From Deltaproteobacteria bacterium (lineage in GTDB: Bacteria; Desulfobacterota; Desulfobulbia; Desulfobulbales; JAGXFP01), in NCBI GenBank assembly GCA_020056965.1, contig JAGVGT010000024.1, positions 1 through 64,000 on the forward strand: a stretch of 64,000 bases of DNA, in the 5' to 3' direction. Shown piece by piece: positions 35,130 through 44,700 of the stretch; the stretch's first letter is position 1; each line of letters starts with the position of its first letter. Below the pieces are notes generated by a model, which saw only the letters and a list, made by a program, of their open reading frames with translations, ran no database searches and was not told where the DNA came from. The position numbers and the translations under genes are program-made.

Positions 35130-37506
35130 CGGGTTCTCCGAGGGAAATTGATTTAGCTGTTAATGTTTTGATTGATTTGCCTAGAGGCTGCCAGTCGTTA
35201 TAGCCTGGGAAGATGTCAAGGATATGCACCGCAGTTTGCAACGCTTTTTGTTTCTGTCCTGTGGCCATGTGATGTGCATACGCAATCGTTAAAAGTGGGA
35301 CAAAATCAGGATTTTTTTCCAGACTACCTTCCAGTTGCTGAAAATTGATGACATTTTTCCCAAGGGCCTTTTTAATTCTGACACTATATAAGGTAATATA
35401 AGGGTCTGAATAGTAAAGGCCATCACGCGAAGCCCAATTTAGGAGATTGTCTGCAATAGACAATAAAGGATGATAATGATCGATAATGAAATCGGCAGCT
35501 CGGAGTGAGTATCGGTACCTAGAATCATTGTTAAACAAGGCGTGTTTGGAAATATCATAATATTGTTCAGCTTTACGGTTTTTTTCCTGTTCGGAAATAA
35601 GACGCTGGGCTAGAGTATTTACTCTTGGGTCATCAGTGGTTGATCCCTGTAAAATGCGAATATACTTTGATGCATCTATATAGTTCCTCGTATTCAATAA
35701 GATTTCGGTCAGTTTTATGATAACAGCCTGCCCTTTTGCGGTGTCTTCCGCGAGTCCTAATTTTTTGCGGTTATCCGTGGTTTCATAAGCTGATGCCAAT
35801 ATTGAGGTCGCTAAATCAATGCTTTGGGCGTTTTCATTTTGGTTCCGCAGGGCCAAAGAGCTTGTTATGGCCTCGAGGGCCAGTTCATATTTTTTCTCCC
35901 CTGAATATATAAAGGCCAGGTTGTGCAGGAAACGGGAAAATCCCAGCACGTCAGTCTCATCCGTGATGCCCCGAAAGATCTCCCCGGCTTTTTTAACAGC
36001 TTCATCCTTCTTACCTTGGTTTAACAAGGCAAGGACAAGATTGCTGCCAGCTGAAAGATAACTTTCATAGAAGGGCCGTCCTAAGGCAATTGCCCTTTCC
36101 AGGATCGGGATAGCCTCGGCATCTTTTCCTATCCTGGCCAGGGCCAGTCCGTAGTTTGCTTGGGCCCTGGCCTTGTTTGGGGATTTTTCGGCGCAGTCCT
36201 TGTAAATCGTTAATTCATCACGCCAATCATTATTCCGGAAGGTGGTTGACAGGGAAGATATCGTGAAGAGGATTATCATCAGCAAGATTAAAATCTCACT
36301 GAGCTTGATGTGACCGAATTTAGTCTTCAGGTAGTTCAATGCCATGTCAAAAGTAACCAACAAGGCCATATAAAAACCGATGGAGGGGAGATACAAGCGA
36401 TGCTCAAATACCAGTTCCAGGGGAATAATAGTTGACTCGATCACCAGGTTTATGAAAAACCAGAAGATACCGAAGCTGAACAGGGGATGAGTCTGCTTCT
36501 TTTTCCATGCCAGGGAAAAAACTACAGCTAATAAAATTATTGAAAATATCGTAGTCGGCGGAGTGAATAATGATTGTGAAACGGTAAAGTCATGGTCCAG
36601 GTTCATCCGCGAAGGCAATGGTAATAGCAATAATGTCATGTACCATATTACCACCCGGCTTTCGGTCAACAGGCGCTCAATCACATTGTAATGTCTGGCT
36701 CTATAGCCATCCACCATGTAACCCTGCAAGGGCGCCTGAAACAACGGCACTATAATAAGTAATGTCAAAATAATTATAAGCCAGGTTTCCCAGCGTACTC
36801 TCCGAATAAAAGCGCTGATTGTCCCCGGGCTTATGAACATCTCCTCGAGCATGAGGATGACTAGTGGCAGGGTTGCGAAGTTTTCCTTGGACATGGCGCC
36901 AAGAAGTGTGAACAGTGCGGCTATGAAATAGTTTGTGTAGCTTGCCCGGGTAGACCGATGGGGTTGCCTGCCCCGAAGATAAAATAACAAGGTTGCGATA
37001 TAGAACAAGGTGACCAGTGAGGTCATCCGCTGGACCAAATAAGTCACCGCGTTGGTCTGAACCGGTGACAGAACCCAAAGACCGCAGAGGAACACGACCA
37101 GTAATTGGGCTGATATGCATTTGATGCTTCGAGCTGCGGCAGGAAAGCTCAGGAGGTGTTTCAAGAAAAAATAAAGCACGGAGCAGCACAGCAGATGAAT
37201 GGCGATATTGGTCAAGTGATAATTGCTGGCCGCGCCCTGGCCGATTTTATGGTTGAGCGAGAAGGTCACTATGGGAACCAGGCGCGAGAATCCGAATCTG
37301 GTGGTGGTTAACTTTTGGAGTGATTCGAGCGAAAAATCAGGAAGATAAACTAAGTCAGAATCAATAAAAGAATTCAGGTCATCGAGTACCAGCGGAGAGT
37401 CCAGCGTGTTCAAATAGGACAGTACAGCCAAGAATATTGCGAAGAAAAGCAAATAACGCGGTTTGTTGCTAAGGGTGTCTAATAGTTGGTAACTCTCTCT
37501 AGCCAT
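35113..37506 (-). CDS. TMTC-like GT-C membrane glycosyltransferase with TPR domain
   Basis: A 797-aa protein. The N-terminal half has about 10-11 TM helices; the first loop carries the acidic pair in LVLDDLNSF, followed by RLVPIVTFSLNHKIG and YHLTNIAIHLLCC, which match the TMTC/GT-C pattern (DD, YRPL..L, N, YH..N...H). The C-terminal half is helical with TPR units (ANYGLALARIGKDAEAIPIL, LHNLAFIYSGEKKYELALEA). Such proteins transfer a lipid-linked sugar to Ser/Thr of exported proteins. It lies next to pilA and a GT2 gene, so pilin or another surface protein is the probable acceptor (inference). AT-richer than its neighbours, which may indicate transfer. Confidence 0.75.
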   Translation of the reverse strand: MARESYQLLDTLSNKPRYLLFFAIFLAVLSYLNTLDSPLVLDDLNSFIDSDLVYLPDFSLESLQKLTTTRFGFSRLVPIVTFSLNHKIGQGAASNYHLTNIAIHLLCCSVLYFFLKHLLSFPAAARSIKCISAQLLVVFLCGLWVLSPVQTNAVTYLVQRMTSLVTLFYIATLLFYLRGRQPHRSTRASYTNYFIAALFTLLGAMSKENFATLPLVILMLEEMFISPGTISAFIRRVRWETWLIIILTLLIIVPLFQAPLQGYMVDGYRARHYNVIERLLTESRVVIWYMTLLLLPLPSRMNLDHDFTVSQSLFTPPTTIFSIILLAVVFSLAWKKKQTHPLFSFGIFWFFINLVIESTIIPLELVFEHRLYLPSIGFYMALLVTFDMALNYLKTKFGHIKLSEILILLMIILFTISSLSTTFRNNDWRDELTIYKDCAEKSPNKARAQANYGLALARIGKDAEAIPILERAIALGRPFYESYLSAGSNLVLALLNQGKKDEAVKKAGEIFRGITDETDVLGFSRFLHNLAFIYSGEKKYELALEAITSSLALRNQNENAQSIDLATSILASAYETTDNRKKLGLAEDTAKGQAVIIKLTEILLNTRNYIDASKYIRILQGSTTDDPRVNTLAQRLISEQEKNRKAEQYYDISKHALFNNDSRYRYSLRAADFIIDHYHPLLSIADNLLNWASRDGLYYSDPYITLYSVRIKKALGKNVINFQQLEGSLEKNPDFVPLLTIAYAHHMATGQKQKALQTAVHILDIFPGYNDWQPLGKSIKTLTAKSISLGEPGEQSF

Positions 37507-37538
37507 GATAATTTTCTGGTTTTGGCGGTGCGGAGATT

Positions 37539-37580
37539 AAAAAAAACTGCATTCCCCAATGTTTCCATCGGAGAATGCAG
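37539..37580 (-). terminator. Intrinsic terminator after pilA
   Basis: On the minus strand CTGCATTCTCCGATG pairs with CATTGGGGAATGCAG through 15 positions (two G-U) around a GAAA-type loop, followed by eight T. A strong terminator just downstream of the pilin stop. Confidence 0.85.
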
Positions 37581-37604
37581 CTCAAAGCAAAGTGCTATCT
37601 GTAA

Positions 37605-38054
37605 TTATTCCTTGATGCCCAGATTCGTTGCTAATGTGCCCGAGACCGACCAATGGGTAATTTTGCCCTGATCCAGGTTGGGCTGGAAACGAAGGGTCTG
37701 GCCGCGAAGTTTATAAAGCTTGTTAGTGGAAAGCGGAGATACGATTACAACTTCCAAGTACTTATTCGGTGATGTACCCTTGAGTGACGTGGCAAAGTAG
37801 CTTAGGTCGGCATCACCGGTCACCTGGTCGACCCCGGCCGGGAAGGTGTTTTGGGTGGCATAAATCAGGCCGATATTGGTCTGGATCGAATGGACGCCCG
37901 GGAAGACCAGGGCGGTCAAACGCGATTTCTGGATGTAACTCATGTAGGCCGGGATGGCGACGGCCGCCAAGATGCCGATGATCGCGACGACGATCATGAG
38001 CTCGATCAGGGTAAAGCCTTTTTCCTTGTTCTGCGTTCTCAGGTGATTCAACAT
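37605..38054 (-). CDS. pilA: Type IV major pilin
   Basis: A 149-aa prepilin. The leader ends at G13, followed by [20 protein letters not shown], the type III prepilin signal with Glu5; PilD would cleave and methylate at F14. The remaining about 115 residues form the globular head without a C-terminal Cys pair. It is much longer than the roughly 60-residue conductive pilins of Geobacter and only about 9 percent of mature residues are aromatic, so I do not claim an e-pilin. AGGAGGAG precedes the ATG. It has a sigma-54 promoter and its own terminator. Confidence 0.95.
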   Translation of the reverse strand: MLNHLRTQNKEKGFTLIELMIVVAIIGILAAVAIPAYMSYIQKSRLTALVFPGVHSIQTNIGLIYATQNTFPAGVDQVTGDADLSYFATSLKGTSPNKYLEVVIVSPLSTNKLYKLRGQTLRFQPNLDQGKITHWSVSGTLATNLGIKE

Positions 38055-38181
38055 GTCTTCTCCTCCTCCGTTTGGTTAACCGAATGCCGCCCAACCTTAT
38101 GGTCGGCAAGAATTCCCTCTGGTTTGCTCTGACAGTATATTATTGCCGCCGCGAGTTTCAAACCTTTACTTTACATCCAAA

Positions 38182-38197
38182 AGCATTTCTTGTGCCA
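38182..38197 (-). promoter_or_regulatory. Sigma-54 (-24/-12) promoter of pilA
   Basis: On the minus strand TGGCACAAGAAATGCT has the invariant GG and GC separated by exactly ten bases, with a full TGGCAC upstream element. It lies about 130 nt before the pilA ATG, consistent with a transcript start near 38171. PilR encoded nearby is the expected activator. Confidence 0.8.
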
Positions 38198-38360
38198 AAT
38201 CTTTGCCTTGGTAGTTTTATTGTTTGTATCCTGAATTGATAAGGGTTTGAGGGCGAAGCACAGGTTGTTCGAAAAGTGTGGAGAAATGCGTTTGCTGATT
38301 TGCGGTCGTTTTTTGTCATTTTGGAGAGGTTTGGTGACAAAAAACGTCAGCGAGAAGAGT

Positions 38361-38434
38361 TGGCTGGGGAACAGGGATTCGAACCCCGATAGGCAGAGTC
38401 AGAGTCTGCTGTCTTACCGTTAGACCATCCCCCA
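38361..38434 (-). tRNA. tRNA-Gln (anticodon CTG)
   Basis: A 74-nt cloverleaf on the minus strand. TGGGGGA pairs with TTCCCCA, then G and encoded CCA. The anticodon arm is GCAGA-CTCTGAC-TCTGC with anticodon CTG, and the T arm is CGGGGTTCGAATCCCTG. Confidence 0.93.
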
Positions 38435-38610
38435 GTCCATTTTGGTTGCGGCCTTTTTTTAGAAGAATAACCGCCATAAGTCAAGAAGAATTCAACTCAG
38501 TTGTCGATCTGGCTCCTTTGTTTGTTTTTGAAGAGCCGAAACTCACGCTATAATGTTTTCAATGCATTCCAGAAGCCTAACTATTGTCCCGAAGAGATTT
38601 TCCCTCAGAT

Positions 38611-38624
38611 GAAGAATATTCTTC
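38611..38624. promoter_or_regulatory. Perfect palindrome upstream of the Cus-like operon
   Basis: GAAGAATATTCTTC is a perfect 14-bp palindrome followed by TTTTG, about 135 bp before the outer-membrane factor start. It could be a regulator-binding site for the metal efflux operon. It does not match a CueR or CusR box that I recognise. The remaining 38435-38759 region has no gene; a possible -10 (TACAAT, about 38712) lacks a convincing -35. Confidence 0.35.
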
Positions 38625-38759
38625 TTTTGTGAGGAATCTTATCCAGGTTTGAACTTTAAGAAGTGTTTTGCGTAGTTGTAACATCCTGGAAATACGTATA
38701 TTTGTTTTGTGGTACAATATTTGCTAAAGTTAGTTGGTGAATGATTATGGAGATAGTAA

Positions 38760-40061
38760 ATGCGCGGATTGAATCGATTCTTGTTGTTGGTGGTGAGCGG
38801 AGTGCTTTTATGGATGTCCGGCGGAACCGCCAAGGCGGTTGAACCCGTTGCCCCTTCGTCCCAACTTGATCACCTGCTGGCCGCCGCTTTGGCGGACAAC
38901 CCGGAACTTAAAAGCGACCAGGCCCGCTGGGATGCTTTTCTGCATAAGGCCAGACAGGCCGGCAGCCTGGATGACCCTATGTTGATGCTACGGTTCCAGA
39001 ACCTCTTGATCCGCGATCCTCTGGCCTTCGACCGCGACAGTACCAGCGCCAAGGTCATCGGCGTCACCCAGATGGTGCCCTTCTATGGCAAGCGCGGACT
39101 GGCCAAGGAGGCGGCTGCCCAAGACGCTGAAGCGGCCCGCTGGGGCCTGGAGGAACGTAAGGTGGAGTTGGCCGCCATGGTCAAGGAGTCCTGGTACCAA
39201 CTCCTCTTCATCGACCGCTATCTGGAGATCATCGAAAAGAACATCGCCATTCTTGACGACCTGAGCCGTTACAGCGAGTCGCTGTACGGCCTGGGCAAGG
39301 GCCAGCAGCAGGATGTCCTCAAGGCCCAGCTGGAACGAACCAAGATGGAGGAGATGCGCATCAGCCTTGGGCAAAAACGGCGCAGTCTGGCTGCTACCAT
39401 TAATACCCTGGCCTTTCGCCCGGCTGATACCCCGATCACCCCTGATTCACCGCTGGAGCTGACCCCACTTGCCCTGACCGCTGTCGAGCTTGAGCAACTG
39501 GCCGAAGCCAACCGGCCGCTGCTCAAGAGTGTCGCGGCCCAGGCCGGCAAGGCCAAGGCCATGCGCAGTCTGGCGGCCCGGGAAATCTATCCGGATTTCA
39601 CCTTCTCCTTTGAGTACATGCAGCGCAATTCCAGCGAGATGGATCCTGACGGCTACGACATGTACTCGACCGGGGTCACCTTCAATCTGCCGCTGCAGCA
39701 CGACCGGCGCCGCGCCATGGTGGCCGAGGGTGAGGCCGACACCCGCATGGCCGAAGCGGACCGGGAGATGGCCCTGAACCGTATCCGCCTGGGGATCGGT
39801 GACGCTCTGGCCCGCTTGGAGGGCAGCCGCAACCTTGCCCGGTTATATGATCAGGGGATTATCCCCCAGGCCAATTCGTCTTACGAGGCGACTCTGACCT
39901 CTTACCGGGCCGGCAAGGCTGAGTTTATGAGCGTCCTGGACAGCCGCATGGCGGTTTTTAATTACGAACGGGAATATCACGACGCCGTGGCCGAGCATCA
40001 AATGCAGCTGGCCCGGCTGGAGGCAGTGGTGGGAACCTCTCTCTCAACGCCGGTTCAATGA
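38760..40061 (+). CDS. Outer-membrane efflux protein of a heavy-metal RND system (CusC/CzcC-like)
   Basis: A 433-aa TolC-superfamily protein with a signal peptide ending GTAKA and two OEP repeats of long helices (LLAAALADNPELKSDQARWD, and a later SYEATLTSYRAGKAEFMSVLD). It forms the outer-membrane duct of the tripartite pump. GGAG precedes the ATG, and 12 bp separate it from the adaptor gene. It belongs to the HME-linked CzcC/CusC group by context. Confidence 0.9.
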   Translation: MRGLNRFLLLVVSGVLLWMSGGTAKAVEPVAPSSQLDHLLAAALADNPELKSDQARWDAFLHKARQAGSLDDPMLMLRFQNLLIRDPLAFDRDSTSAKVIGVTQMVPFYGKRGLAKEAAAQDAEAARWGLEERKVELAAMVKESWYQLLFIDRYLEIIEKNIAILDDLSRYSESLYGLGKGQQQDVLKAQLERTKMEEMRISLGQKRRSLAATINTLAFRPADTPITPDSPLELTPLALTAVELEQLAEANRPLLKSVAAQAGKAKAMRSLAAREIYPDFTFSFEYMQRNSSEMDPDGYDMYSTGVTFNLPLQHDRRRAMVAEGEADTRMAEADREMALNRIRLGIGDALARLEGSRNLARLYDQGIIPQANSSYEATLTSYRAGKAEFMSVLDSRMAVFNYEREYHDAVAEHQMQLARLEAVVGTSLSTPVQ

Positions 40062-40073
40062 GCCGGGAGAAAA

Positions 40074-41534
40074 ATGGACACGCAAATGAAAATCGCCGGT
40101 AAAACAATTGGGTTACTGGTCAGCGCTTCCCTGGTTTCAGCGCTGATTTCGGGCTATTACTTCGGCTGGGTGCATCATCCACCCCATCCGGGCGACGACC
40201 ATAAAGGTGAACAAACCGGGGAGAAAGGTGTCGTCAAGCTCCAATACACCTGTGCCATGCATCCCTTTATTATTCGTGATCAGCCGGGCAACTGCCCGAT
40301 CTGCGGGATGATTCTTACCCCGGTTGTCCCCGGGAGCGGCACGGCTCCCGGAACGCGGCGGATTAAGCACTGGGTCTCCTCCATGGATCCCACTTATATC
40401 CGGGACGCCCCAGGCAAGGACAACATGGGCATGGATCTGGTGCCGGTCTACGAAGAAGGCGATGCAGCCAACCAGATCCTCATCGACCCGGTGACCATCC
40501 AGAACATGGGGGTGCGTTTGGCCCCGGTGGAGAAGCGCAATATCTCCCGCACCATCCGCACGGTCGGGCTGGTCGCCTACGACGAACCCCGCCAGTATTC
40601 AGTCAACAGCAAGGTTGAGGGCTGGGTCGAGATGTTGCACGTCAACGCCACCGGGCAACCGGTCCGTCAGGGCCAGCCCCTCTTGGAGATCTACAGCCCC
40701 GATCTGGTGGCGGCCCAGCAGGAGTACCTGCTGGCCCTGGCCAACAGCAAGCGGCTGGCCGCCAACCCCTATCCCGAGATCGCGTCTGGGGCTGGACGCT
40801 TGCTGGAGGCAGCCCGCACCCGGCTCAGTTACTGGGATATCGATGAGCCACAGATTGCCGCCCTCACCGAAACCGGCCAGATCCGTAAGAGCATGACCCT
40901 GTACAGCCCCAACGGCGGGGTGGTCACCATGAAAAAGGTGGTCGAGGGCATGCGGGTGATGGCTGGCGAGGAGTTGCTGCAGATAGCCGATCTTTCCCGG
41001 GTCTGGGTCATCGCCGAGCTCTACGAGCACGACCTGCCGCTGGTCCGGGTCGGCCAGAGCGCCACCGTGGAGATCCCCTCCGCTCCTGACCGGAAGTTAC
41101 AGGGCCGGATCACCTACATCTATCCTTCGGTGGAGAACGAAAGCCGCACCGTCAAGGCGAGAATCGAATTCGCCAACCCCGGTCTGGAACTAAAACCGGA
41201 GATGTACGCCAATGTGATCATAGCCACCTCGGCCCAGGGCGACGCCCTGGTGGTGCCGGGCGGGGCCGTGCTGCGCTCTGGTAAGGGGGCCACGGTCTTC
41301 GTCGCCCTGGGCGAAGGGCGTTTTGAACCACGGGTGGTGCAGACCGGCATGAGCGATGAGGCGGGCAATCTGCAGATCCTTTCCGGCCTGAAAGAGGGCG
41401 AAAAGGTGGTGACCTCGGCCCAGTTCATGCTCGACTCCGAGAGTCGCCTGCAGGAGGTGCTCCGCAAGATGACCGCGCCGACGGCCGCTGATGTTCCACC
41501 GGCGGCGGAAAATCCCGAGGATCTCTTTAAATGA
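40074..41534 (+). CDS. Heavy-metal RND periplasmic adaptor with two metal-binding modules (CusB-like)
   Basis: A 486-aa membrane-fusion protein. After an N-terminal TM anchor come a His-rich segment (HHPPHPGDDH) and a heavy-metal-binding module, Y-T-C60-A-M-H-P ... C74-P-I-C77-G-M. A second degenerate copy follows (SMDPTYIRDAPGKDNMGMDLVPVYE) in which Cys is replaced by Met/Asn. The barrel-sandwich and beta-barrel domains follow. Met-rich second copies are typical for Cu(I)/Ag(I) adaptors. It links the outer-membrane duct to CusA. Confidence 0.92.
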   Translation: MDTQMKIAGKTIGLLVSASLVSALISGYYFGWVHHPPHPGDDHKGEQTGEKGVVKLQYTCAMHPFIIRDQPGNCPICGMILTPVVPGSGTAPGTRRIKHWVSSMDPTYIRDAPGKDNMGMDLVPVYEEGDAANQILIDPVTIQNMGVRLAPVEKRNISRTIRTVGLVAYDEPRQYSVNSKVEGWVEMLHVNATGQPVRQGQPLLEIYSPDLVAAQQEYLLALANSKRLAANPYPEIASGAGRLLEAARTRLSYWDIDEPQIAALTETGQIRKSMTLYSPNGGVVTMKKVVEGMRVMAGEELLQIADLSRVWVIAELYEHDLPLVRVGQSATVEIPSAPDRKLQGRITYIYPSVENESRTVKARIEFANPGLELKPEMYANVIIATSAQGDALVVPGGAVLRSGKGATVFVALGEGRFEPRVVQTGMSDEAGNLQILSGLKEGEKVVTSAQFMLDSESRLQEVLRKMTAPTAADVPPAAENPEDLFK

Positions 41535-41568
41535 ACGGCGCCATTCTTGTACTGAGGGAGTCATCAAC

Positions 41569-41674
41569 CGTCATTGCGAGGGGGGGCGAAGCCCCGACGC
41601 GACAATCTCATGACTACGGCTGGGAGGCTGCTCTGAACAGATTGCTTCGGTCATTCCATTCCCTCGCAATGACG
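41569..41674. repeat. Dispersed palindromic repeat (GTCATTGCGAG family), copy 1
   Basis: A 106-bp element with inverted ends CGTCATTGCGAG and CTCGCAATGACG and an internal GAACAGATTGCTTCGG. A shorter relative lies at 45518-45588. It has no coding capacity and looks like a MITE or REP-type element. It sits between cusB and cusA and accounts for most of the unusually long 177-bp gap in the operon. Confidence 0.8.
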
Positions 41675-41711
41675 AGGTTCCCATTGATTTCCAGACCAGA
41701 GGCCCCCACCC

Positions 41712-44700
41712 ATGCTTGAAAAAATCATCGGCTGGTCGATCAACAACAAGTTCATGGTGGTGCTGGCCACCGTCTTCGTGGTGGCCGGCGGCTTCTATGC
41801 CCTGAAAAACACCCCGGTGGACGCCATCCCCGATTTGTCGGACGTCCAGGTCATCGTCTTCACCGAATACCCGGGCCAGGCCCCCCAGGTGGTGGAGGAC
41901 CAGGTTACCTATCCGCTCACCACCAAGATGCTCTCGGTGCCGGGCTCCAAGGTGGTGCGCGGCTACTCCTTTTTCGGCTACTCCTTCGTCTACATCATCT
42001 TCGAGGACGGTACTGACATCTACTGGGCCCGCTCCCGGGTTCTCGAATACCTGAACTATGCCTCCGGCCGCTTGCCCAAGGGGGTAACGCCGGTCCTCGG
42101 CCCCGACGCCACCGGGGTGGGCTGGGTCTACGAATACGTCCTGGAAAGCGATCGCCACAATCTCCAGGAACTGCGCTCGCTGCAGGACTGGTACCTGCGC
42201 TATGAACTGACTTCGGTGGAGGGCGTCTCCGAGGTGGCCAGTCTGGGTGGCTTCGTCAAGCAGTATCAGGTGGCGGTGGATCCCAACCGCCTGCTGGCCT
42301 ACAAGATCCCGATCACCGAACTGATGATGGCGATCCGCAACAACAACCTCGACGTCGGCGGCGGGGCCATCGAAAACTCCGAAACCGAGTATGTCATCCG
42401 CAGCCACGGCTACATTAAGACCCTGGACGACATCCGCAATATCGTGGTGATGACTACGCCCAGCGGCACCCCGGTACTGGTGCGCGACCTGGCCGAGGTC
42501 CGCCTGGGGCCGGAGATGCGGCGGGGGGTGGCCGAATACAACGGCAACGGGGAGGCGGTGGGCGGCATCATCGTCATGCGCTTCGGGGAGAACGCCCTCA
42601 AGACCATCGAGGGGGTCAAGAAGAAGCTCAAGGAGCTGGAGGGTGGTCTGCCAGCCGGGGTGAAGATCAAGGCGGTCTACGACCGTTCCGGGCTGATCAA
42701 CCATGCCGTCGATAACCTGCGGGAGAAGCTGATCGAGGAGAGTATCGTCGTCGCCCTGGTCACGGCCATCTTCCTCTTCCACCTGCCCAGCGCTTTTGTT
42801 GCCATCTTCACCCTGCCGGTCGCCATTTTGATGGCCTTCATGGTCATGCGCGCGCAGGGCATCAACGCCAACATCATGAGCTTGGGCGGCATCGCCATCG
42901 CCATCGGGGCGATGATCGACGCCGCCATCATCATGATCGAAAACGCCCATAAACACCTGGAGCGGGATCGGGGCAAGAAGCCGCACTGGCAGATCATCAC
43001 CGATTCGGCCCAGGAGGTAGGCCCGACCCTCTTTTACTCGCTCTTGGTGATCACCGTCTCCTTTCTGCCGGTCTTTACCCTCCAGGAACAGGCCGGGCGG
43101 CTCTTCAAACCCCTGGCCTTCACCAAGACCTATGCCATGGGCGCCGCCGCTCTGTTGTCGATTACCATCGTGCCGGTGCTGATGGGCTGGTTCATCCGCG
43201 GCAACATCAAGCCGGAACACGCCAATCCGGTCAACCGGCTGTTGATTAAGCTTTACCATCCGGTGGTCGATCTGGTCCTTAGATGGCGCAAGACCACCAT
43301 CCTCCTGGCCGTGCTGGCGATCATCTCCATCGCCTGGCCTTTAAGCCGGATGGGCTCCGAGTTCATGCCGCCGCTCTACGAGGGCGACCTGCTCTACATG
43401 CCGACCACTCTGCCGGGGCTGTCGGTGACCAAGGCCCGGGAGATCCTCCAGGAAACCGATCGGATCATCCGCCAGTTTCCCGAGGTGGAGCAGGTCTTCG
43501 GCAAGATCGGCCGGGCCGAAACCGCCACCGATCCGGCCCCGATGATGATGATCGAAACCACCATCACCTTAAAACCCGAAAGTGAGTGGCGCAAGGCCCC
43601 GGTTCCCCGTTTCTACGCGGGCTGGCCGGAGTGGAGCAAACCGCCGCTGCGGCTGCTCTGGCCGGACCAGCAGACCATCAGCGTCGAGGAGCTGATCCAG
43701 CAGTTGAACCAGGCCGTGCGCTTCCCGGGGTTGACCAATGCCTGGACCATGCCGATCAAGACCCGCATCGACATGCTCTCGACCGGCATCAAGACCCCGG
43801 TGGGCATCAAGATCATGGGTGATGACTTGACCGTCCTCAATGGCCTGGGCGAGCAGGTGGAGGCGGTAATTCGCCACGTGCCCGGCACCATGTCGGCCAT
43901 CGCCGAACGGGCGGTGGGCGGTTATTTCCTCGATTTCCAGATCGATCGGAGCGCCACCGCCCGTTACGGGGTGAACATCAGTGATATCCAGGAGATCTTC
44001 CAGGCGGCCATCGGCGGCATGAAGGTCACCGATACGGTTGAGGGGCTGGAGCGCTATTCGGTCAACGTCCGCTACGATCGCGATTTCCGCAGTGATCTCG
44101 ATTCCCTGGGGCGGTTGTTGGTGCCGGCGGCCGGCGGCCGCCAGATTCCCCTGGTCCAGCTGGGCAAGTTCAGCATCAAGAACGACCCGGACAGCATCAA
44201 GACCGAGAACGCCCGGCGTACTGTCTGGGTCTATGTGGACATCCAGGGCAGCGACCTCGGCAGCTATGTCGCCAAAGCCAAGGCGGCGGTGGCGGCCCAG
44301 GTAAAGCTGCCGGCCGGCTACAACATCGTTTGGAGCGGCCAGTTCGAATACATGGAAAAAGCCCGCTCGCGGCTGCTGGTGATCATCCCCTTTACCATTC
44401 TGATCATCTTCGTGATCATCTTCATGAACACCAAGTCGCTGATCAAGACCGGCATCGTCTTTCTGGCCGTGCCTTTCTCGCTGGTCGGAGCCTTCTGGTT
44501 CCTTTACCTTCTGGACTACCACACCTCGGTGGCGGTCTGGGTAGGGGTGATTGCCCTGGCCGGGCTGGACGCCGAAACCGGGGTGGTGATGCTGCTCTAC
44601 CTCGACCTGTCCCACAAGCTCTGGGATAAGTCCGGGCGGATGGTGACCCGGGGCGATTTGATCCAGGCCATCCACCACGGGGCGGTAAAAAGGATCCGGC

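Noticed and set aside
37605-38054. Electrically conductive pilin
   Set aside because: The pilin is long and its aromatic content is moderate; nothing in the sequence singles it out as an e-pilin.
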